Source: a bacterium
GTDB taxonomy: Bacteria; Zhuqueibacterota; Zhuqueibacteria; Residuimicrobiales; Krinioviventaceae
DNA length: 5,696 nucleotides
Reading direction: 5' to 3'
Assembly: GCA_024278645.1 (NCBI GenBank)
Contig: JAJRST010000543.1
Span: forward strand, 1-5,696
Made by a program: the position numbers and the translations under genes. A model generated the notes under the pieces. The model was not told where the DNA came from. It worked only from the letters and a program-made list of their open reading frames with translations, and ran no database searches. Each line of letters starts with the position of its first letter. Within the stretch, counting starts at the first letter, position 1. This document shows positions 1-4,176 of the stretch, piece by piece.

Positions 1-158
1 AGCGCCACGCCGCCGAACGAGGCGTGCGCAATGCCGGCGCCGATAAAGGACATGCCGCGCAAAACAACGTAAACGCCGACGACCGCACACAGCGCCCCGG
101 TCACCGTGGCGACGACAAAAGCCCGCTGCATGAACTCAAACTGTAAAAGCTCTAACAA
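1..158 (-). CDS. Metal ABC transporter permease, ZnuB/MntB family (N-terminal part only)
   Basis: This is the start of an inner-membrane permease for divalent metal ions. It would form the channel of the importer whose ATPase and binding protein are encoded just upstream. Fifty-two codons are visible before the window edge. They read a short amphipathic start (LLELLQFEF), a first membrane segment at about residues 13-33, and the stretch GMSFIGAGIAHASFGG at 35-50, typical of the cytoplasmic side of ZnuB/MntB/TroC permeases. I chose the TTG at 158-156 because AGGAG lies at 170-166 with a 7-nt spacer. The alternative ATG at 131-129 would remove the conserved N-terminus and has no SD. The TTG start overlaps the ATPase stop codon (152-154) by 7 bp, which suggests translational coupling. 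The family call is secure; the exact metal cannot be read from this fragment. Confidence 0.9.
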   Translation of the reverse strand, partial: MLELLQFEFMQRAFVVATVTGALCAVVGVYVVLRGMSFIGAGIAHASFGGVA

Positions 159-958
159 TCCCCCTCTCCTTTCTTTGCCGGCGTCACCACCAGATGTGGG
201 ATATCACCGTGGCCGAACAACATGGCGTCGCAGCCGTACATGTTTTCCAGTGCATCGCCGGTCAGCACATCCGACGGGATGCCGTGCGCCACCAGCCGGC
301 GGTTGAGGCAAGCGACGGCGCTGACATATCGCGAAATCACGCCGATATCGTGCGACACCAGCACGAGCGTCAGATTCATCTTTTTATGCATGGAATGCAG
401 CCATTCGTAAAAGCTCTCCGCGGCGTTGACGTCCAGGGCGGCGGTCGGTTCGTCGAGAAAGAGGATGTCCGGCTCCAGGGCCAGGGCGCGCGCGATGAGC
501 ACGCGCTGGCGCTGCCCGCCGGAGAGCTGGCCGATCTGCCGTTTCGCCAGATCGGCGATTTCCACCAGCTCCAGCGCACGTTCGACGGCCTGTTTGTCCG
601 CCTTGCCCGGCCGGCGTCCCAGGCCGATCTTGCGACTTCGGCCAAGCATGACCACATCCCAAACGCGAATGGGAAATTGAAAGTCAATGACCGCATGTTG
701 CGGCACATAGCCGATGCGATCGCGATCCTGCGCCAGGTTTTGCGGCGACTTGCCAAAGATGCTGACGCTGCCGGCAAACGGCTGCACAAGCCCCAACATT
801 GTGCGCAGCAATGTGGTTTTGCCGGAGCCGTTCGGCCCCAGAATGCCCCAGAACTCTCCGGCATGGACGCGGAAAGTAACATCTTCCAGAACCAGTTTGT
901 CCTGGTAGGCCACATAGAGATGATCGGCGCGGGCGATGACCTGTTTTTCATCGGACAC
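152..958 (-). CDS. Metal ABC transporter ATP-binding protein, ZnuC/MntB-type
   Basis: This is the cytoplasmic ATPase subunit that powers a zinc/manganese/iron-type ABC importer. At 268 residues it has the usual length of the family. All nucleotide-binding motifs are intact: Walker A GPNGSGKTT at 41-49, Q-loop Gln87 (YVPQ), signature LSGGQ at 145-149, Walker B ILFLDE at 165-170, D-loop around 173-176 and switch His203. The VPQ...DFQFPIRVWDVVMLGR stretch at 85-106 is typical of metal-importer ATPases (family knowledge). The start is GTG at 958-956, 2 nt after the binding-protein stop (TAA at 963-961). A weak AGGA lies at 973-970 with a long 11-nt spacer, so translation probably depends on coupling to the upstream gene. 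The 3' end overlaps the permease start. The ATPase sequence alone does not decide between Zn and Mn. Confidence 0.95.
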   Translation of the reverse strand: MSDEKQVIARADHLYVAYQDKLVLEDVTFRVHAGEFWGILGPNGSGKTTLLRTMLGLVQPFAGSVSIFGKSPQNLAQDRDRIGYVPQHAVIDFQFPIRVWDVVMLGRSRKIGLGRRPGKADKQAVERALELVEIADLAKRQIGQLSGGQRQRVLIARALALEPDILFLDEPTAALDVNAAESFYEWLHSMHKKMNLTLVLVSHDIGVISRYVSAVACLNRRLVAHGIPSDVLTGDALENMYGCDAMLFGHGDIPHLVVTPAKKGEGDC

Positions 959-960
959 GA

Positions 961-1833
961 TTATTTCATTCCTTTGCTCATTTGCGCCACATTATAGCGC
1001 ATGAGTTCGATGTAACTTTTTTGTCCTTGCGATCCCAAAGGATCGAGGGGGATGACCTTAACGCCGCTGTCTTTGGCGATGACCTCGGCCATTTGACTTG
1101 GAAATTGCGCCTCGGCAAAAATCACCCTGGCGCCGATGTTTTTCACTGTTTTTATAATGTCGGCAATGTCGCCCGGGCTCGGCTGCATGCCGGGACGCTT
1201 TTCGATGACGCCCGCCTGCTCCAGACCGTATCGCCTGGCAAAATAGGCCCAGGCCGGATGAAAGCAGACGAACTTTTTGTGCGACCAGGAATCCACCGTC
1301 GCCATGATGTCCTGATCCAGCACCTCAATCTCCTTGATCAAAACAGCGGCGTTATGCTCGTAATAGGCTTTATGGGCGGGATCGACATCGACAAAAGCGC
1401 CATAGATGCGCTTGACCATATAAATGGCGTTTTGCGGATCGAGCCAGACATGCGGGTTTCCCTGCGCATGGCGCTCCAGGTCATCGGCCAGGATTTGCAA
1501 GCCTTTGGCGGCATAGACGATCTTTTTGCCGGCCAGGTTGTCCTCAACTTTATCCAGCCAGAATTCGAGGCCGACGCCGTTGAAAACGAGAAGGTCGGCG
1601 CGGCTCAGTTTTTTCATCAACCCCGGCGTCAGTTCAAAGGTATGCGGGTTGGTTCCCGGCGGCACGATGGTGAACACCCGCACGTACGAACCGCCGATTT
1701 TCTCGGCAAAATCCGCCAGCGGCGGGATGCTGGCCGCGACGAGCAGATTTTTCGATTGTTGTTCGCTCGTTGAACATTGAAACAGGCTGGCAGCGTACAA
1801 AAGTATGAACAGTGTAAAAAACCGAACTCGCAT
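961..1833 (-). CDS. Metal ABC transporter solute-binding protein, TroA/ZnuA type, probable lipoprotein
   Basis: This is the extracytoplasmic receptor that captures a divalent metal and delivers it to the permease. It has 290 residues and is the first gene of the operon. A hydrophobic leader ends at Cys20 (SLFQC), which suggests a lipoprotein, although Gln at -1 is unusual for a lipobox. The cluster A-I binding-protein fold shows a complete ligand set: His64 (NPHTFE), His128 (NPHVWLDP), His192 (FHPAWAYFARRYGL) and Asp264 (PLDPLG). Three His plus Asp matches TroA-like and zinc-binding members; manganese-type PsaA/MntC proteins have Glu at the third site, so zinc is my preferred substrate. The His-rich loop of many ZnuA proteins is absent before His128. 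The start ATG at 1833 has a weak GGA at 1845-1843 with a 9-nt spacer. Two further ATGs sit 7 and 14 nt upstream in the other two frames and lead nowhere plausible. Confidence 0.93.
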   Translation of the reverse strand: MRVRFFTLFILLYAASLFQCSTSEQQSKNLLVAASIPPLADFAEKIGGSYVRVFTIVPPGTNPHTFELTPGLMKKLSRADLLVFNGVGLEFWLDKVEDNLAGKKIVYAAKGLQILADDLERHAQGNPHVWLDPQNAIYMVKRIYGAFVDVDPAHKAYYEHNAAVLIKEIEVLDQDIMATVDSWSHKKFVCFHPAWAYFARRYGLEQAGVIEKRPGMQPSPGDIADIIKTVKNIGARVIFAEAQFPSQMAEVIAKDSGVKVIPLDPLGSQGQKSYIELMRYNVAQMSKGMK

Positions 1834-1947
1834 ATTTCATTTTCCATTCAATCCAAACCGAGGCATCTTTGCCGCCATTCAGCCTGAACACAGCAATCGT
1901 TAATGCATTTCTGAAGGCGAAACTATTAGTTCCAATAACAAAAACTG

Positions 1948-1966
1948 CCATGTCCCTATGACATGG
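1948..1966. promoter_or_regulatory. Perfect 7-5-7 dyad upstream of the metal operon, candidate operator
   Basis: CCATGTC (1948-1954) is repeated inverted as GACATGG (1960-1966) around a 5-nt centre, CCTAT. The centre lies about 125 bp upstream of the binding-protein start, just upstream of the possible minus-strand -10 TAATAG (1928-1923), so a protein bound here would touch the -35/spacer region. Metal-uptake operons are commonly controlled by Fur/Zur- or MntR-type repressors that bind dyads. This sequence does not match a Zur, Fur or MntR consensus that I know, so the regulator is unassigned. Confidence 0.4.
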
Positions 1967-2053
1967 AAAAACGACTTGAACAGCAAACTTTTTAAAGTGG
2001 AGAATTGCTAATTGCCTAAAAAGTTTTGCCTTTATTTCTGTCTTGGCTGAATA

Positions 2054-2096
2054 GTTGTCATTTTTTATTGTCGTATCAATTTATGATTTTGACAAC
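2054..2096. repeat. Inverted repeat GTTGTCA...TGACAAC with 29-nt centre
   Basis: GTTGTCA (2054-2060) is matched exactly by TGACAAC (2090-2096). A smaller pair, ATTG (2067-2070) and CAAT (2077-2080), lies inside it. The A/T-rich centre and the wide separation make a stable RNA hairpin unlikely. Paired protein-binding half-sites are possible. On the minus strand TTGTCA (2095-2090) followed after 17 nt by GACAAT (2072-2067) is also a weak promoter-like pair. Confidence 0.3.
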
Positions 2097-2207
2097 AAAA
2101 AGCAAATAGATTTGACGGCGGCAAAAGGTCGAGTCTCAAAGCAAAGATCGACCACTTTTACCTTTCGGTTCGACGAGATGGTCGAACTGCTTCTGTCAGA
2201 CCTGTAG
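2083..2207 (+). pseudogene. Possible remnant of a small gene, faintly ribbon-helix-helix-like
   Basis: A frame ending at TAG 2205-2207 reads protein-like: QIDLTAAKGRVSKQRS, then TTFTFRFDEMVELLLSDL. The TFTFRFDE-x-VELL pattern resembles the beta-strand and first helix of ribbon-helix-helix (CopG/antitoxin-like) proteins, but stops where the second helix should begin. This frame has no ATG before its conserved part; it opens after TAG 2052-2054, with TTG 2055 as the only upstream start candidate. The ATG at 2083 is in another frame and would join it if one A were restored in the run 2097-2101. There is no convincing SD. The similarity is by eye and weak. The stretch overlaps inverted repeats, so it may simply be non-coding. 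Confidence 0.22.
2127..2187. repeat. Cluster of four TCGA-centred half-sites forming two inverted repeats
   Basis: GGTCGA (2127-2132) pairs with TCGACC (2148-2153) across 15 nt. GTTCGAC (2168-2174) pairs with GTCGAAC (2181-2187) across 6 nt. The second repeat is a perfect 7-bp stem that could form a small RNA hairpin or be an operator. Four alternating copies of the same core in 61 bp look more ordered than expected by chance. The region also overlaps a possible decayed reading frame. Confidence 0.4.
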
Positions 2208-2310
2208 AACACCATTTCCACTCATGGGGCAACCTGTTTGTTTTTACCAACTTGACGCCGCCATCCTCCTGCCCTTCTTTGGCATAGCAGTTGCCTGAGA
2301 AAGGTCAGCA

Positions 2311-2331
2311 ATGAAAAAAAGATTTGAATGA
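2311..2331 (+). CDS. Six-codon leader ORF (MKKRFE) before the DUF2202 gene
   Basis: ATG at 2311 follows AAGG at 2301-2304 with a 6-nt spacer and reads six codons to TGA at 2329-2331. The stop lies 3 nt before the GGAGG that serves the DUF2202 gene (2335-2339). A ribosome finishing this ORF would sit on that site, so coupling or leader control is conceivable. The ORF is so short that chance is an equally good explanation; it is recorded because of its placement and its own SD. Confidence 0.18.
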   Translation: MKKRFE

Positions 2332-2334
2332 TTC

Positions 2335-2339
2335 GGAGG
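2335..2339 (+). promoter_or_regulatory. Ribosome binding site GGAGG that fixes the DUF2202 start
   Basis: GGAGG lies 8 nt before the ATG at 2348. The reading frame is open further upstream to a TTG at 2324, but that start would place this strong SD inside the coding sequence and add eight residues (MNDSEVLS) ahead of a clean signal peptide. The ATG at 2348 is therefore the start. Confidence 0.85.
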
Positions 2340-2347
2340 TTCTTAGC

Positions 2348-3115
2348 ATGAAACGTTTGTCATTGTATCAAGCCGCTCCGCTCATGTTGCTTGCGGCATT
2401 TCTGGTTTTCAATTCCGCGGCATGGTCGCAGGGCCGGGGTATGGGAAAAGGCAAGGGTCAGAATAAAAATAAAGCAAACATAAATAAACTGATCGAAAGT
2501 ATGCCTGTCGAGGCGCCGAGCGAAACAGAGCTGAACGATCTTTTGTACATGCGCGAGGAAGAAAAGCTGGCGCGCGACGTCTATCTGGCATTGTACGAAA
2601 AATGGAACATAGTCGTTTTCAACAACATCGCCGCAGCCGAGCAGCAACACACAGACATGATCGGCGTGTTGCTGAAAAAATATGAAATAGACGATCCTTA
2701 CATCAAGGAACACGGTCGGTTTAAAAATAAAGAATTGGCCGGGCTTTACGCCGACCTCGTCGCCAAAGGCGGGCAATCCCCGGATGATGCGTTGACCGTG
2801 GGCGCCGCCATCGAAGACCTGGATATTTACGATCTTCAACGGGCGTTGGAAAAAACGGACAACCGGGACATCCGGACGGTGTATCAGAACTTGATGAAAG
2901 GATCGAGGAATCATGCTCGCACTTTTAATGGCCGGCTCGTTGCACAACGCCAGACATACAAAGCGCAATTCATTTCCGAGGAAGAGTGGCAAGCGATCAT
3001 CAATTCCGACATGGAGCGCGGCGCCGTGGATGCCGACGGCCGTATGATATTTCCCGGAGGCGGCAACGGCAAGGGACATCGCGTTGCGGGTCAAATAAAT
3101 TGCCAAGGCTTTTGA
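2348..3115 (+). CDS. Secreted ferritin-like DUF2202 domain protein
   Basis: The product has 255 residues. A signal peptide with a Lys-Arg start and a hydrophobic core at about 8-22 probably is cut near AWSQ (25-28), so the protein is exported. A Gly/Lys/Asn-rich linker follows at 29-47. The DUF2202 domain, a ferritin-like four-helix family of archaea and bacteria, spans about 55-215. Candidate metal ligands are in the expected places: EEE at 70-72 (EEEKLARDVY), Glu98 and His101 (AEQQHTDMI), Glu156 (AAIEDLDIYDL) and His189 (GSRNHARTF). The short tail contains a Gly-rich FPGGGNGKG. The domain call is confident. Bound metal and activity are not established for the family, so iron or other metal binding is an inference. 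The gene has its own SD, diverges from the metal-uptake operon and is followed by a terminator-like hairpin, so it is probably monocistronic. Confidence 0.9.
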   Translation: MKRLSLYQAAPLMLLAAFLVFNSAAWSQGRGMGKGKGQNKNKANINKLIESMPVEAPSETELNDLLYMREEEKLARDVYLALYEKWNIVVFNNIAAAEQQHTDMIGVLLKKYEIDDPYIKEHGRFKNKELAGLYADLVAKGGQSPDDALTVGAAIEDLDIYDLQRALEKTDNRDIRTVYQNLMKGSRNHARTFNGRLVAQRQTYKAQFISEEEWQAIINSDMERGAVDADGRMIFPGGGNGKGHRVAGQINCQGF

Positions 3116-3207
3116 ACTCGAACATTTACTGCGGATAAATATTCCATAATCAACAGAATCGCGTCGATTCGTTGACCACTGGCTTTTTCCCCCAATTCCT
3201 CAACAAA

Positions 3208-3240
3208 ACGGCCCTGATCCGTTGCAGCGATCAGGGCCGT
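3208..3240 (+). terminator. Strong 12-bp hairpin between the DUF2202 and esterase genes, probable terminator
   Basis: ACGGCCCTGATC (3208-3219) is perfectly complemented by GATCAGGGCCGT (3229-3240) around a 9-nt loop. It lies 92 nt after the DUF2202 stop. The plus-strand tail, CTCCTTATCTTT, is only moderately U-rich. On the minus strand the stem is followed by TTTTGTT, so it may work in both directions. No converging gene is obvious on the minus strand, so its main role is probably to end DUF2202 transcription. The rest of the 3116-3318 gap shows only a weak promoter-like pair (TTGCAT 3256-3261, TATTTT 3280-3285). Confidence 0.6.
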
Positions 3241-3318
3241 CTCCTTATCTTTCGCTTGCATTTCTCTGTAGAATATTCCTATTTTACCGCGGATGATCAC
3301 AAAAAAAGAGGCCAGGCC

Positions 3319-4008
3319 ATGAACGTTCCGCGTCTTTTTAAAACAGCGTTTCTGATTCTGATTTTACAGCTCCTTTATACAGTCGCCCATGCGCAAAGCG
3401 ATCCCGATCCGCATCGCTTTGACGACGAAATCGACAGCTTTCGCTACTGGGACGCCAAAAACGCTATTCCCGACGATCCCATCCTGTTCGTCGGCAGCTC
3501 CAGCATCCGCATGTGGAAGACGGCGGAATCGTTCCCCGGGCTGCCGGTGGTCAACCGCGGATTCGGCGGCGCGCACATTTCCGACATGCTTTTCTTCAAA
3601 CAGGATATTCTGCTCAAATACAAAAAGCCGGCGTGCATCGTCATGTACTGCGGCGGCAACGACGTGGCCGGCGGCAAAAGCGCCGAACGCGTGGTGCAGG
3701 ATTTTAAAACATGGTGGGCCGTGGTGCGGGATAATTTTCCGGGGACGCCGCTGGTGTATATCCCGATCAAACCCTGCCCGAACCGCTGGCGCATCTGGGA
3801 GGAGGAAAGCAAGGCAAACCGCATGATTAAAAAAATATGCGAGGATGACGCCCTCCTTTACTATGCCGACATCGCCGCGCCCATGCTGCAGACCGGTCAG
3901 CCGCCGGCGAACGATCTCTTCCTGGATGACAAGCTGCACATGAGCGACAAGGGCTACAAAATGTGGACGGCAGTGGTGCAAAAGGCCATTGAAGAGGCGT
4001 TAGAATAA
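3319..4008 (+). CDS. Secreted SGNH/GDSL-type hydrolase (probable carbohydrate or lipid esterase)
   Basis: The product has 229 residues and belongs to the SGNH hydrolase superfamily (serine esterases, including deacetylases). A signal peptide ends at AHA-Q (cleavage after about residue 25). Block I is VGSSSIRMW at 58-66, with Ser61 as likely nucleophile in the GSS form of GDS. Block II is NRGFGGAHISD at 79-89, with an oxyanion-hole Gly. Block III is GGND at 112-115, with Asn114. Block V is DDKLHMSDKGY at 203-213, giving Asp204 and His207. The set is complete, so the enzyme should be active. I chose ATG 3319 because GAGG at 3308-3311 precedes it by 7 nt and the signal peptide begins there; the longer open frame upstream runs through the terminator-like hairpin. 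The true substrate is unknown. The rhamnosidase 168 bp downstream suggests acetyl removal from a polysaccharide. Confidence 0.9.
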   Translation: MNVPRLFKTAFLILILQLLYTVAHAQSDPDPHRFDDEIDSFRYWDAKNAIPDDPILFVGSSSIRMWKTAESFPGLPVVNRGFGGAHISDMLFFKQDILLKYKKPACIVMYCGGNDVAGGKSAERVVQDFKTWWAVVRDNFPGTPLVYIPIKPCPNRWRIWEEESKANRMIKKICEDDALLYYADIAAPMLQTGQPPANDLFLDDKLHMSDKGYKMWTAVVQKAIEEALE

Positions 4009-4024
4009 TTGCAACTACAATTTT

Positions 4025-4030
4025 TATAAT
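4025..4030 (+). promoter_or_regulatory. Possible -10 box TATAAT upstream of the rhamnosidase
   Basis: A perfect TATAAT sits in an A/T-rich patch 17 nt after the esterase stop and about 147 nt before the rhamnosidase start. No -35-like hexamer occurs at normal spacing, so this is weak. Just after it come two tiny stems, GGCGC/GCGCC (4032-4044) and GCAA/TTGC (4045-4056), without a T-run. They do not make a convincing terminator, so read-through from the esterase gene also remains possible. Confidence 0.25.
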
Positions 4031-4176
4031 GGGCGCCACGCGCCGCAACGGCTTGCAGGATAAAAACCCTGTCTATCATGTTAATCCGGTCAAATATTTT
4101 TCTCTTTAAACATTAGAGATTTCCTGAATTCACGGACAAACCATCGAACTCGATCTTTCACAGGAGACCCAACAGA

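Larger units (their letters stand above)
1834..2347. other. Divergent intergenic region (about 510 bp) with several inverted repeats
   Basis: This stretch separates the minus-strand metal operon from the plus-strand DUF2202 gene, so it must carry promoters in both directions. It is visibly richer in A+T than the flanking genes. I see perfect inverted repeats at 1948-1966, 2054-2096, 2127-2153 and 2168-2187, a possible decayed small coding sequence at 2083-2207 and a six-codon ORF at 2311-2331. No -35/-10 pair with good spacing and good hexamers stands out. On the minus strand TAATAG at 1928-1923 could be a -10 for the metal operon. On the plus strand a perfect TTGACA at 2089-2094 has no matching -10 at 16-18 nt. 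No tRNA or known riboswitch was recognised. Confidence 0.7.

Noticed and set aside
194..997. Long plus-strand open frame (267 codons) opposite the ATPase gene
   Set aside because: It is antisense to a gene with all ABC ATPase motifs intact, has no recognisable domain, and is explained by the codon bias of the true gene.
982..1773. Long plus-strand open frame (263 codons) opposite the binding-protein gene
   Set aside because: It is the antisense shadow of a clear metal-binding protein, with no SD, domain or signal peptide of its own.
2081..2117. Perfect TTGACA at 2089 and TTGACG at 2112 as plus-strand -35 boxes
   Set aside because: Neither has an acceptable -10 hexamer at 16-18 nt downstream, so a promoter call is not supported.
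2168..2187. GGTTCGA-like T-arm suggesting a tRNA or attachment site
   Set aside because: No acceptor stem, anticodon arm or CCA-compatible end can be built around it. The match is only the GTTCGAC half of an inverted repeat.
2360..3106. Long minus-strand open frame (248 codons) opposite the DUF2202 gene
   Set aside because: The plus strand encodes a recognisable signal peptide and ferritin-like motifs with a strong SD; the antisense frame shows neither.
3091..3300. Minus-strand frame of 69 codons (GTG start) filling the gap between the DUF2202 and esterase genes
   Set aside because: Its composition is plausible, but it has no SD, runs through the perfect 12-bp terminator-like hairpin and overlaps the end of the DUF2202 gene. 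I recognise no family. A homologue found by protein search would reopen it.
3172..3318. 49-codon upstream extension of the esterase reading frame
   Set aside because: It would translate through the terminator-like hairpin and put a well-formed signal peptide and its SD in the middle of the protein.
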